64,000 nt of DNA from Paucibacter sp. DJ2R-2 (GCF_025717675.1 NZ_JAJIRT010000002.1:1-64000), one strand, 5' to 3'. Shown: positions 27,315-36,026, counted from the stretch's first letter. The notes: generated from the sequence alone by a model not told the origin. Program-made: numbers and translations.

Positions 27315-27785
27315 ATGAAGCCCGCCACCACCTCCATTTCCACCGTCCGCAACACCGCACGCGTGGTCAAGGCCCCCAAGCGCCCCTCGCCCTATGTCTC
27401 GGCCGCCCAGACCAAGTCGCTCCTGGCCAGCAGCCTTGCTGCTCGGAATGAACGTCTGCAGGCCTCGGACATGGTCAACACCGACGACGCGGCCAGCATC
27501 GCCGCCACCACACGCGTGACCATCAACGCCTGGATCGCCAAGGGCCGAGCCATCGGCCTCACCCAGACCCGCCGAGGATTTCGGCTGCCCGTTTGGCAGT
27601 TCGACCCGCAGTTCTGGGAGGTCATCCCGAAGCTCTCGAAGGCCCTGGGCACCACCGAAGGGTGGACCATCCTGTCGTTCCTGGAGACCCCTCTGGGAGG
27701 CCTCGACGGAAAGACACCCAAGGCGGCGATCGAGCAAGGCCTCACGGAGCGCGTGCTTGACCTGGCTGCAGCGGAAGGCACCTGA
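27315..27785 (+). CDS. Xre/MbcA/ParS-family antitoxin
   Basis: A 156-residue antitoxin of the RES-Xre class. The middle has an HTH-like segment (VNTDDAASIAATTRVTINAW) and the C-terminal half is the DUF2384 toxin-binding domain (WEVIPKLSKALGTTEGWTILSFL ... LGGLDGKTPKAAIEQG). It precedes the RES gene by 9 nt, the classical order. It probably represses its own promoter, for which the palindrome at 26982 is a candidate site. Confidence 0.88.
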   Translation: MKPATTSISTVRNTARVVKAPKRPSPYVSAAQTKSLLASSLAARNERLQASDMVNTDDAASIAATTRVTINAWIAKGRAIGLTQTRRGFRLPVWQFDPQFWEVIPKLSKALGTTEGWTILSFLETPLGGLDGKTPKAAIEQGLTERVLDLAAAEGT

Positions 27786-27794
27786 CGCATCCAC

Positions 27795-28376
27795 ATGAAG
27801 CTCTCCGATCTCGAATACGCCCCGGCGTTCGATCTCCTGGCGCCCTCGGCGCTGTTCCGCATCCAGCGCAGCCGCGCGCGCGCCGGCACCGTCCGAATTG
27901 GCAGGCTGTTGCTCGCTCCCTCGAAACTCCTGAACGGACGCTTCGATGTCGCCGGCGTGCCCGTGGGCTATTTCGCCGAAGCGCCCGACACGGCAGCCTA
28001 CGAAGCTCTCGCCAGACGTGAAACGACCGCCCTTTCCATTCAAACCATCGCGGGCCGAAGCCTCCTGTGCGTGCAGGCGAGCCGCACGCTGACCCTTCTC
28101 GATTTGAGGATGCACGCGTCGAGCTGGCCAGTGCTTCAGTCTTTGCGTCTGGCGCACACCCAGGAACTCGCCGCAGACGCCCACGCGCAAGGGTTTGCGG
28201 GCATCGTGTACTGCTCGGCCCAACAGAACAATATGGCCTGCTATGCGGTCTTCGACGATGCCCTTTCTTCCCTGAAGGCGGCGTGGACGGAGCGGCTGGT
28301 CGAGCCCGGCACGGGCAACCTGCACACAGTGATCGCAGCCGCGCTCAAGGGCTCCAAAGTCCCGCTGACGCCGTGA
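27795..28376 (+). CDS. RES-domain toxin (NAD+ phosphorylase family)
   Basis: A 193-residue RES protein, expected to break down cellular NAD+ when released from the antitoxin. Key family features are the Arg in ALFRIQRSRA near residue 24, GRFDVAGVPVGYFAEAPDTAAYEALARRE (Tyr/Glu), and the C-terminal QGFAGIVYCSAQQNNMACYAVFDD near residue 135-160. Length matches other RES toxins. It forms an operon with the antitoxin. Active-site residues appear intact, so the toxin is probably functional. Confidence 0.88.
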   Translation: MKLSDLEYAPAFDLLAPSALFRIQRSRARAGTVRIGRLLLAPSKLLNGRFDVAGVPVGYFAEAPDTAAYEALARRETTALSIQTIAGRSLLCVQASRTLTLLDLRMHASSWPVLQSLRLAHTQELAADAHAQGFAGIVYCSAQQNNMACYAVFDDALSSLKAAWTERLVEPGTGNLHTVIAAALKGSKVPLTP

Positions 28377-28403
28377 GGCCTTGAGCTTGTGGCCCTCAGG
28401 AGT

Positions 28404-28435
28404 GAGGGTCAGGCCTAAAGTTTGTAGCCCTCAAA
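28404..28435 (+). repeat. Partial REP-like repeat, copy A
   Basis: GAGGGTCAGGCCTAAAG here shares its first 13 bases with the repeats at 30502 and (inverted) 28572. It lies 27 nt after the RES stop. A short CCCTCA/TGAGGG stem overlaps its start and might help termination. Confidence 0.55.
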
Positions 28436-28571
28436 AGCCATTGGAAGATGCTGCTGCTTCTGCCCGCCGGGCAAGGGCAGCTCTAAACACTTTGCGGTCG
28501 GCCGCCACCGTCAGGATCGTGCCCGGGGCAGCCGTTCGCTGGCCAGCCAAAACGTCGTAGAGGAGTAGATG

Positions 28572-28603
28572 GGGCCTTGAGATGTAAGGCCTGACCCTCG
28601 CGC
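28572..28603 (-). repeat. Left 32-bp inverted repeat flanking the DUF262 gene
   Basis: Positions 28572-28603 are the reverse complement of 30502-30533 with a single mismatch (31 of 32). The core is AAGGCCTGACCCTCGCGC. Together they enclose a segment containing one complete gene. The gap 28377-28745 otherwise holds copy A of the repeat and no convincing gene. Confidence 0.85.
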
Positions 28604-28745
28604 GGTGGTCAATCCCAGGTGGAGTCACTCAAATATTGCGTAACCTCGCACGGCATGCATTCACAGGAAATAACTCGGTTTTCAGGTGGCATCCACCGAC
28701 ACGAGCAATCTAGGACAATGCACACGAATTACGTAAGGAAAGCCA

Positions 28746-30386
28746 ATGAGCAACGTTGCCGCATCCCCCGTACCCATGAAACCAATTAAGGACCCTCAGC
28801 CGTCTGTAGATCGGATTGATGACTTGGCAAAGCGGATTTTGAACGGTGACATTTACCTGCCAAAGTTTCAACGGGAGTTTGTTTGGGAGAGATCTCAGGT
28901 GATCGACCTTCTCGACTCGGTAGCCCGAAATTACCCGATCGGCAGCATTCTCCTGTGGCAGAGCAGGCAAGAGCTCCGGAGCGAGGGGCGCATTGCAGAC
29001 CTCGAGATCGCACAACCCAAGCCCGACTATCCAGTCAATTACTTGCTCGACGGGCAACAGCGGCTTTCTTCCATCTGTGGCGCTTTGTACTGGAGGGGCG
29101 GTGACCCAGCCAGCCCTTGGAACGTTGTCTATGACCTCAAGGCGCGGTCATTCCTTCACCTGGATACGATGGAGGAGCCGCCGCTTCACCAGATGCGTCT
29201 TAACCGCATCCCTGACCCGGCAACCTTTTTCCAGCATGTAGGGCTACTGGAGTCTTCGGGGCAGAAGGAACTTGCAGAAGCCGCCAAAGAGCTATTCAAT
29301 CGTTTCAAGGACTACAAGGTTGCAACGGTCACACTAGGTGACATGCCCCTGGTTGATGTTGCGCCGATCTTCGAGCGCATTAACAGCACCGGGACGAGGC
29401 TGACGATCGTCGATCTCATGCGTGCAGCAACCTGGAGCCCAGACTTTGACCTCGTCGACTCAATCGATGCAATCCGCGAAGTGCTCGCTAAAAAGTCGTT
29501 TGAAGGTATCGACCGTAAAGCGATCCTCAGGAACGTTTCCGCGGCAGTCGGTGGTGCATTTACGGTCGAGAGCATTGACGACCTTCGAAAGCTAAAGCCT
29601 GCGGTTCTAAAGTCTGCGACCGCAGACACCGCTGAAGGCTACAAGAGAGCTGTCGATTTTCTTTCGACTCACATCAAAGTTCCGTCGTTTGCAGTTGTTC
29701 CCTACACGAATCAAGTGGTCGTCCTTGCCGAAATAATGCGACTTGTACCGACGCCAACTGCCCCACAGTGGCGTGCAGTCGAGAGTTGGTTCTGGCGAAG
29801 TGGAATTAGCGGGTACTTCAGCGGCTGGAACTCAGGAATGATGGCAGCAGACCTCGCTGGTGTGGTCGACTTCGCCAACGGGAAACTTGATGCGCTCAAT
29901 ATGGGCTTCCATGAATCTAGCCCAAGTGCCTGGAGTTCGCGAACGTTCCGAGGCAACAACGCCCACTCGAAAATTTTGGCGATCATTCTTGCTTACCAGC
30001 ATCCGAAGGACCTCCTAACCGGACAGGCCATCGACGTCGACAAGGCTCTTGCTTGGCAAAACAACAAGGAGTTTCATCATGTCTTTCCTCAGGCATTCCT
30101 GAGGACAAAGGGCGTCGCTTCTTCCCGAATCTCATCGCTTGCCAACATGGTCTACCTCTCTTCGGCGAGCAACAAACTGATAAGTGACCGGGCGCCCTCC
30201 GAATACATGGCAAAGCTTCTGTCCGAGCACGGCTCCGATGCCCGCTCTTGGCTAGCCTCAAACCTGATCGACGACGCAGCCATTGATGCTGCATTAGCCG
30301 ATGACTACGACGCGTTTCTGGCCGCTCGTGCAAACCTTATAAATGAACGCGCCAGAATTCAGGCAGGCTGGGCGATTTCTGAGTAA
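28746..30386 (+). CDS. DUF262/HNH protein (GmrSD-like), putative defence nuclease
   Basis: A 546-residue protein. The N-terminal DUF262 (ParB/Srx-like) domain has LPKFQREFVWERSQVIDLLDS and the DGQQR motif (residues 102-106), shared with GmrS of type IV restriction systems. The C-terminus has an HNH/DUF1524-like site: EFHHVFPQ (His444-His445) followed by SSLANMVYLSSASNK and SDRAPSEYM. The predicted activity is NTP-regulated DNA cleavage. An AAGGAAA ribosome site precedes the ATG. Base and codon use are visibly richer in A+T than the neighbours, and the gene stands alone between inverted repeats, which suggests recent acquisition. Homologues include phage-defence proteins, but no target is known. 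Confidence 0.82.
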   Translation: MSNVAASPVPMKPIKDPQPSVDRIDDLAKRILNGDIYLPKFQREFVWERSQVIDLLDSVARNYPIGSILLWQSRQELRSEGRIADLEIAQPKPDYPVNYLLDGQQRLSSICGALYWRGGDPASPWNVVYDLKARSFLHLDTMEEPPLHQMRLNRIPDPATFFQHVGLLESSGQKELAEAAKELFNRFKDYKVATVTLGDMPLVDVAPIFERINSTGTRLTIVDLMRAATWSPDFDLVDSIDAIREVLAKKSFEGIDRKAILRNVSAAVGGAFTVESIDDLRKLKPAVLKSATADTAEGYKRAVDFLSTHIKVPSFAVVPYTNQVVVLAEIMRLVPTPTAPQWRAVESWFWRSGISGYFSGWNSGMMAADLAGVVDFANGKLDALNMGFHESSPSAWSSRTFRGNNAHSKILAIILAYQHPKDLLTGQAIDVDKALAWQNNKEFHHVFPQAFLRTKGVASSRISSLANMVYLSSASNKLISDRAPSEYMAKLLSEHGSDARSWLASNLIDDAAIDAALADDYDAFLAARANLINERARIQAGWAISE

Positions 30387-30501
30387 AACACCCGCGGCCA
30401 ATATCGCTCCAACATTGTTCACGGTACCGCCTGCACTTTGGCTCACTCGACCTGCCAAGTAAACGCTATGGCGGTCATTCTCAGAGTCGCCTGACCGCAA
30501 G

Positions 30502-30533
30502 GCGCGAGGGTCAGGCCTTAAATCTCAAGGCCC
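30502..30533 (+). repeat. Right 32-bp inverted repeat flanking the DUF262 gene
   Basis: This is the partner of 28572-28603, in the opposite orientation, with one mismatch. Its core GCGAGGGTCAGGCCT also resembles the sequence at 28404 and, inverted, the stretch near 48228. Confidence 0.85.
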
Positions 30534-30584
30534 TATCTACTCTGCGACGACCTTTTGGCTAGGCATCAGACGGGGAAGAAATCC

Positions 30585-31229
30585 TTGAAGTTCAACAGCA
30601 AGCACTTGTGGTCTGCGACGCTGGCACTGGTTTGGGCTCAAGGCGCCCATGCCCTCAGCATTCGTTTCGATTTCCCGCAGGCCGCGCGCCACAGCACAGC
30701 CATCGCCCAACTCGAGATAGAAGCAGCCGAAACCATCACGGCGCCATCTGGGGCCAACTGTGGGACTCGCTACTCGGCGCGAATCCTTGATGGCATCAAA
30801 GGTGTCGCGACTGGCAGCCACATTGAGTTCGGCTTCTTCACTGGGCACCCAGTCGGCGCTCAGTACTTTGTTTTTCTCAAAGATTCGGCAGTGCTGGCTC
30901 ATCACAACGCACTCACGCCCGAAGCACGAATCCCGATGACGAGCCCGATCCCGTACAGAGAGGAATGCAGGAAGCTTCTCCCACGCTTCATGGAGATGGA
31001 AGAAGGACTGGGAACCCTTGCGATCCTGCCGAGCCGGCAGAGCCATGCTCCCAACGAGCCGGCCGTCACGCTGAACGCACACCTTCACCCCGTCCCCCTT
31101 AAGCTGCCAGTCGCGTACTGGCACGAGGGCCTCATTTTTGAGGGTGAGTTGTTGGGGACGGTGGAGTTCTCAGTCGAGAACTTCAGCAGATACCTGCGCA
31201 TGCTCGTGGGCCCCGCCCAAGAACCTTGA
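30585..31229 (+). CDS. Hypothetical secreted protein
   Basis: A protein of about 214 residues with an N-terminal signal peptide (LWSATLALVWAQGAHA). I chose the TTG at 30585 because GGGGAAG lies at good spacing before it and the signal peptide then starts correctly; a TTG 30 nt upstream is an alternative. The mature part has two Cys (NCGTRYSARILDGIKG and REECRKLL) and a TGHPVGAQYFVFLKD segment resembling CbiK/tissue-inhibitor-type beta-barrel repeats seen in small exported proteins. No family is recognised with confidence. It lies at the edge of the accessory insert. Confidence 0.6.
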   Translation: MKFNSKHLWSATLALVWAQGAHALSIRFDFPQAARHSTAIAQLEIEAAETITAPSGANCGTRYSARILDGIKGVATGSHIEFGFFTGHPVGAQYFVFLKDSAVLAHHNALTPEARIPMTSPIPYREECRKLLPRFMEMEEGLGTLAILPSRQSHAPNEPAVTLNAHLHPVPLKLPVAYWHEGLIFEGELLGTVEFSVENFSRYLRMLVGPAQEP

Positions 31230-31306
31230 GCCAGGCCTCCCGCCGAAGGGCTTGCGCCCGCAGCGCCAGTGCGACTTGCGCGACCCGTGCGCCGCTTCGT
31301 CTGACT

Positions 31307-32761
31307 TCACTCCGGCGCCCGATACCCCCCCGCCCCGCCGAGCCGCTGGAAATGTCGGTGCACCATCACAAAGGCCAGCGCGGCGGCCAGGGCCAGGGCG
31401 CCGCTGGCGATGAAGGTGTGGCGGTACTCGTTGCCGGTGGCGTCGAGCCAGGCGCCCATGAGCGGGGGCACGACCATATAGCCCAGGGCGGCCATCAGGC
31501 TCATGGCGGACTGGAACTGGGCGAAACGGGTGCGTGGGAACAGGTACTGGCCCAGGGCGGCGGTGCCGGTGAGGTAGATGCCCGAGAGCACGCCGTGCAA
31601 GACAAAGGCCAGGGCGAACTGGCCGCCTTCGCGCACCAGGCTGCCGGCGGCCAGCATGGCCAGGCCGTAGGCGGTGATGGCGGCCAGGCCCACGCGCAGC
31701 GGGTGCCAGCGGTCGGCCAGCCAGCCCACGGGAAGGGCCAGCAGCAGGGAGATGGCGTAGGTCAGGGCCAGGTACTTGCCATAACCGTCCAGGCCCAGGC
31801 CCACATGTTTCGCATAGAACACGCCGAAGCTGTTGACCGGGTTGCCGGCCACCAGGCCCAGGGTCATGGCCAGGAACAGCCACAGGTAATAAGGCTGAGT
31901 AAAGCACTCGCGCAGATAGCGGCCCAGGGCGCCACCACCGGCAGGGGCATCGTGCGCAGCCGGCGCCTCTTCAACCGGCGGGTACTCGCCCTCGCGCACA
32001 CGCCAGCACATCAGCGCAAAGCCCAGGCCGTAGATCAGGGCGATGCCGATGAAGATGGCCGCAAAGTGCTGCTCGGCGCGGCCCATCAGGTGGAAGGTAA
32101 ACGCCATGCCGGCCAGCAGGCTGGTGGCGCGGAACAGGCCGTAGAAGCGGCCCACCAGGGTGGGCGGCACCACGTCATTGATCAGGCCGCCGAACACGGC
32201 ATTGGCGGTGACGGAGGCCACCTCGAAGATGCTCCACATCAGCGAGAACACGATCAGCGCGCAGACGCGCTCACCGGGTGAAGCCCCGCCCAGCACACCG
32301 TGCAGCGCCGCACCGAGCTCGGGCGTGAAGGCCATGCCCACCAAGGACACGACGATGAAGGGCGTGGGCAGAAACAGATACGGGATGCGCCGGCCCCAGC
32401 GGCCACGGTGCCGATCAGACCGCACGGCGACGATGGGCCCGAGCAGCAGGCCCAGGCCGGCCGGCACCGAGCCCACGACCAGGGCGATGAACAAATCGCT
32501 GGCCTGCATTTGTTTCAACAGCACCTGGGCCACGGGCGTGACAGCCCGCTCCTTCAGGCTCCAGGCGAAATCACCGAGCAGCAGCAGGGCAAACAGCAGC
32601 ACCAGGCCCGAGCTGCCGTAGACGAGCGTGCCATTGTTCCAGCGGCTCTGCGTCCAATGATTGCGCCAGCGATCGCGGCAGTTGGTAGCACCAGGCACAG
32701 GGCCCGAGGACACGGTGGGCGGTGACGCAGACGACGACGCGGGCGTGGGCAAGGAACTCAT
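31307..32761 (-). CDS. MFS sugar transporter
   Basis: A 484-residue major-facilitator protein with 12 hydrophobic segments. Loop motifs include RSDRHRGRWGRRIPYLF between helices 2 and 3, and VGWLADRWHPLR in the second half, both typical of sugar:cation symporters of the GPH/oligosaccharide type. It is the last gene of the unit starting with the dehydratase and follows the LacI gene by 91 nt. Its likely job is inner-membrane import of the oligosaccharides or acids made by the lyase. Start at 32761 chosen; upstream in-frame sequence is low-complexity and Arg-rich. Confidence 0.85.
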   Translation of the reverse strand: MSSLPTPASSSASPPTVSSGPVPGATNCRDRWRNHWTQSRWNNGTLVYGSSGLVLLFALLLLGDFAWSLKERAVTPVAQVLLKQMQASDLFIALVVGSVPAGLGLLLGPIVAVRSDRHRGRWGRRIPYLFLPTPFIVVSLVGMAFTPELGAALHGVLGGASPGERVCALIVFSLMWSIFEVASVTANAVFGGLINDVVPPTLVGRFYGLFRATSLLAGMAFTFHLMGRAEQHFAAIFIGIALIYGLGFALMCWRVREGEYPPVEEAPAAHDAPAGGGALGRYLRECFTQPYYLWLFLAMTLGLVAGNPVNSFGVFYAKHVGLGLDGYGKYLALTYAISLLLALPVGWLADRWHPLRVGLAAITAYGLAMLAAGSLVREGGQFALAFVLHGVLSGIYLTGTAALGQYLFPRTRFAQFQSAMSLMAALGYMVVPPLMGAWLDATGNEYRHTFIASGALALAAALAFVMVHRHFQRLGGAGGYRAPE

Positions 32762-32852
32762 GAGCGGGGGGCAGGGACAAAAGAGAGCTGAAGAACAGGC
32801 CGCCCCGCACGCCGCATCGTGGCGCTGCGCTGTGCTGTGTTGCTTGGGCGGC

Positions 32853-34079
32853 CTAACGTTTTTTGCGTTCGGGCTGGGCAGGAGCGGAAGCCACCTTGCG
32901 CGCAGCGGTGGTTGAAGACGAAGACGAGGAAGCAGAAGCGCCGCGCGTGGCCTTGGCCGCCGGCGGCACCGCAGTGGATTCACGGATCACCAGGCTGCTC
33001 TGCAGCTCGACGCGGATGCCGCGCTGCACACCCGCCTCGACCTGCTGCAGCAGCAGGCGCACGGCGCTGCCGCCCAGCTGCTCATAGTCTTGCTGCACGG
33101 TGGTCAGGGCTGGGTGGGTGTGGGCGGCGGCGGGGATGTCGTCGAAGCCGACCAGGGACAGGTCCTTGGGCACCTGCAGGCCGCGGGCACGGGCGGCGTC
33201 GAGCAGGCCCAGGGCCATCAAATCATTGGCGCAGAACACGGCGGTGGGCGGCTCGGCCAGGTCCAGCAGCTGCAGGCCTTGCTCAAAGCCCGAGCGCTGG
33301 CCGAAGTTGCCCTCCACCACCAGCTCGGGCGCAGGCGCCAGGCCGGCATGGCCTAGGGCCGCGGCGAAGCCACGCTCGCGCTCCTGGCTCTGGCCCGAGT
33401 AGGCGGTGCCGCGCACAAAGGCAATGCGGCGGTGGCCCAGGTCCAGCAGGTGGCGCGTGAGGGCGTAGGCGCCCTCGTAGTTGTCGGCGCGCACCACCGG
33501 CAGCGGCGTGGGCGCGCGCCAGTAATTGACCAGCACGACGGGCAGCTCGGTGCGCTGGAAATGCTCCAGCTGCTCGGCATGCTGGCCGGGCAGGATGAGC
33601 AGCAGGCCATCGCACAAGCTGCTGAGCAAGGGCACCACCTCGGGCCGCGCCTGGCCGCCCTCGTTGGGGGCGATGTCGTAGATGATCAAGTCCATGCCGG
33701 CCTGTTTCACCACGCGGCTGATGGCGTTGATGATGGCGGCCACCACGGGGGATTCGAAATCGGTGACCAGCAGGCCCAGCACATGGGTGCGCCCGCCCTT
33801 GAGCGCCTTGGCGCCCAGATTGGCCACATAGCCCATGGCCTGGGCCATGGCCAGCACCCGCTCGCGCGTGGCCTCGGCCACATAGCCCTTGCCGCTGAGC
33901 GCACGCGAGACCGTCATCACCGAGACGCCGGCACGGGCGGCGATGTCGCTGACGGTGATGCGGCCGGACTGGGTGGGCTCTGCGGCCGGTGCAGCGGGTG
34001 AAACGGCGGGCGCAGCCGCTTCGCCTTCGCGCGGCGCGCGGCGCTTCGGAACAGGCTTGTTGCTCTTCATCGTTGACAT
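32853..34079 (-). CDS. LacI-family transcriptional regulator
   Basis: A 408-residue repressor. After a Pro/Ala-rich extension comes the HTH (ITVSDIAARAGVSVMTVSRALSGKGYVAEATRERV, about residues 44-78), followed by the periplasmic-binding-like sugar domain (ALKGGRTHVLGLLV, CANDLMALGLLDAARARGLQVPKDLSLVGFDD). The C-terminus carries an unusual Ser/Ala/Lys-rich tail of about 35 residues beyond the usual end. A GGGAG ribosome site precedes the ATG. It is embedded in the sugar operon and is the likely binder of the sites at 15708, 26492 and 37873. The effector is probably a uronate- or galactonate-pathway intermediate. Confidence 0.92.
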   Translation of the reverse strand: MSTMKSNKPVPKRRAPREGEAAAPAVSPAAPAAEPTQSGRITVSDIAARAGVSVMTVSRALSGKGYVAEATRERVLAMAQAMGYVANLGAKALKGGRTHVLGLLVTDFESPVVAAIINAISRVVKQAGMDLIIYDIAPNEGGQARPEVVPLLSSLCDGLLLILPGQHAEQLEHFQRTELPVVLVNYWRAPTPLPVVRADNYEGAYALTRHLLDLGHRRIAFVRGTAYSGQSQERERGFAAALGHAGLAPAPELVVEGNFGQRSGFEQGLQLLDLAEPPTAVFCANDLMALGLLDAARARGLQVPKDLSLVGFDDIPAAAHTHPALTTVQQDYEQLGGSAVRLLLQQVEAGVQRGIRVELQSSLVIRESTAVPPAAKATRGASASSSSSSTTAARKVASAPAQPERKKR

Positions 34080-34194
34080 GCTTTTCTCTCCCTCAATGGA
34101 CGCGGGCCCGGCGCCGCGCGGAGCGCGAGGCCTGGCGGGCGGGATTGTCGCGCCAAGCCTGGCGCGCCCACCCCGGAGGAAAAGCGACTTGTGT

Positions 34195-35211
34195 TCATGC
34201 CCAAGGCGTGCCCGCGCGCAGGGCCACCGCATCGAAGGCAAAGCGGCCCACAGGCGCGCCGGCCACCGGCAGATCGGCCACGAAGAGGCCGCCGGCCAGG
34301 GGCTCGCGCGCCAGCTGCGCTTCGCTGAGGCCGGTGCGGGCGCTGGTGATGAAGAGCTGGCGGCCATCGACGCCGCCGAAGCTGCAGCTGGTGACCTGGC
34401 TGACGGGCAGATCGATGCGGGCCAGGGGCTCGCCCTGCGGGCTGTAGCGCGTGACGCGGTGGCCGCCCCAGTGGGCGATCCAGAGCGCGCCTTCGGCATC
34501 GACACACATACCGTCGGGCACGCCTTCTTCGGGCGGGAACTGGCGCCAGAGGCGGCGCGGCGCCGTGCCTTGCTGCGCGCCTTGCAGTTCACCGCTTTCA
34601 TCCAGCGCATAGGCCCAGACGCAGCCCAGGCCGCTGTCGGCATGCCAGAGCGTGCGGCCGTCGAGGCTGAAGCAAGGGCCGTTGCCGATGCGGTAGCCGC
34701 GGTCCATGGTGTGCAGCTGGCCGCGGCTGTCCAGGCGCAGCAGCTCGGCGCGGGGCTGGCTGGGGTCGGGCTCGTAGAGGCCGCTGAACCAGACCCGGCC
34801 CCAGGGGTCGAGCTTGGCGTCGTTCAAGCGCAGGCCCTGGCCCGGGGCTGCGGGCTCATGGATGGGCAGGCCGGGGCCCAGCACTTCCAGCTGCGGCCAC
34901 AGGCGCAGGCGCAGCACGGCATCGACACGGCCGGCGAGGAAGACGCCCTCCTCCGTTTTTCTGTCAGCGCCTTCGCTGGCGATCAGCCAGGCCACGCGCC
35001 AGGGCAAGGCCCAGCGGTGGCGCTGGCCCGCGGGCAAGTCCAGGCCGTGGACGGCGGCGCCGTGGATGTCCAGCCAGAGCAGTCGGCCGGCCGAGGTTTG
35101 GGCCGCATCGGCCAGCCACAGCGGGCCTTCGCCGAGCTGGCATTCGGCCGGCCAGAGGCAGCGAGCGCTGTAGCGCGGCAAGGTATCGGGCCTGTTGGCT
35201 TGCGCGCTCAT
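34195..35211 (-). CDS. SMP-30/gluconolactonase-family sugar lactonase
   Basis: A 338-residue six-bladed beta-propeller lactonase. Metal ligands are found in QLGEGPLWLADA (Glu), LRLNDAKLDPWGRVWFSG (Asn), and GVPDGMCVDAEGALWIAHWGG (Asp). It would open a sugar lactone made by the adjacent dehydrogenase to the free aldonate used by the dehydratase. The ATG at 35211 lies 2 nt after the SDR stop; an earlier in-frame TTG is less likely. The three-gene order dehydratase, dehydrogenase, lactonase is a classical oxidative sugar pathway. Confidence 0.88.
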   Translation of the reverse strand: MSAQANRPDTLPRYSARCLWPAECQLGEGPLWLADAAQTSAGRLLWLDIHGAAVHGLDLPAGQRHRWALPWRVAWLIASEGADRKTEEGVFLAGRVDAVLRLRLWPQLEVLGPGLPIHEPAAPGQGLRLNDAKLDPWGRVWFSGLYEPDPSQPRAELLRLDSRGQLHTMDRGYRIGNGPCFSLDGRTLWHADSGLGCVWAYALDESGELQGAQQGTAPRRLWRQFPPEEGVPDGMCVDAEGALWIAHWGGHRVTRYSPQGEPLARIDLPVSQVTSCSFGGVDGRQLFITSARTGLSEAQLAREPLAGGLFVADLPVAGAPVGRFAFDAVALRAGTPWA

Positions 35212-35213
35212 GT

Positions 35214-36011
35214 TCAAGTCCAACCGGCGTCGATGACGAACTCTTGCGCGGTGATCATGCGGCTGTCGTCGGCCGCCAGGAACAGGGCCAGCTGGGCCAC
35301 ATCGCTGCCGCCGATGCGGCCGGGCAGGCAGTGGTGTTCGTCCATGGCGCGCTCGCCCTCGGCATCGACCCAGGTGCTGAGCTGCTTGTCCGTCATCACC
35401 CAGCCGGGGGTCAGCGTGTTGACGCGCACACCGGCGGGGCCGAACTCGCGCGCCAGGCTGCGGGTCAGGCCGGTCATGGCCGATTTGCAGGTGGCGTAGG
35501 CGGCGTAGCCGGCCACCTTGTTCTTCCAGCTGGTGGAGCCGAGGTTGATGATGCTGCCGCCGCCGTGGCGCTGCAGGCTGGGCAGGGCTGCTTGCGCGGC
35601 GAAGAAATGCGCACGCAGATTGATGGCCACGCGGCTGTCGAAGTACTCGGGCGTGACCTCGAGAAAGGCGTGGCGGTTGTCATCGGCCGCGTTGTTCACC
35701 AGCACGCTCAGGCCCAGGGTCCAGGCATCGGCCTCGGCCACGGCATCGCGCAGCTGGGCCACATCGCTCATGTCACACCGTAGGAACAAAGGCTTGTAGG
35801 TGGCGCCGCTGCAGTCATCCAGCACCTGCTGGGCGGAGGCGGCATTGCGGCCGGTGAAGGCCACGCGCGCGCCCTGGCGGGCAAAGGCACGCACCATGTC
35901 GCCGCCAATGCCGGAGCTGCCGCCAGTGACGAGGACACCGCGGCCGCGCAGGCTGGGGTAGCTGGCCAGCGGGATGGCGGCGGAAGATGGGGAATCAATA
36001 CTCATGTTCAT
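35214..36011 (-). CDS. Short-chain sugar dehydrogenase
   Basis: A 265-residue SDR with TGGSSGIGGDMVRAFARQG for cofactor binding, NNAADDNRH, a catalytic Ser (INLGSTSWKN), and Tyr/Lys in YAAYATCKSAMTGLTRSLA. Between a lactonase and a dehydratase, and with dgoK-dgoA divergent, it is probably an aldose 1-dehydrogenase, with D-galactose (released by GH35) the best guess. The alternatives are L-arabinose or D-fucose. The start at 36011 lies 15 nt after the dehydratase stop. Confidence 0.82.
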   Translation of the reverse strand: MNMSIDSPSSAAIPLASYPSLRGRGVLVTGGSSGIGGDMVRAFARQGARVAFTGRNAASAQQVLDDCSGATYKPLFLRCDMSDVAQLRDAVAEADAWTLGLSVLVNNAADDNRHAFLEVTPEYFDSRVAINLRAHFFAAQAALPSLQRHGGGSIINLGSTSWKNKVAGYAAYATCKSAMTGLTRSLAREFGPAGVRVNTLTPGWVMTDKQLSTWVDAEGERAMDEHHCLPGRIGGSDVAQLALFLAADDSRMITAQEFVIDAGWT

Positions 36012-36026
36012 CGCGGGTGGCTCAGA

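Noticed and set aside
28431-28628. 65-codon minus-strand frame between the RES gene and the DUF262 gene
   Set aside because: It crosses the 32-bp repeat, has no recognisable domain and no ribosome site; possibly a decayed gene end, but unsupported.
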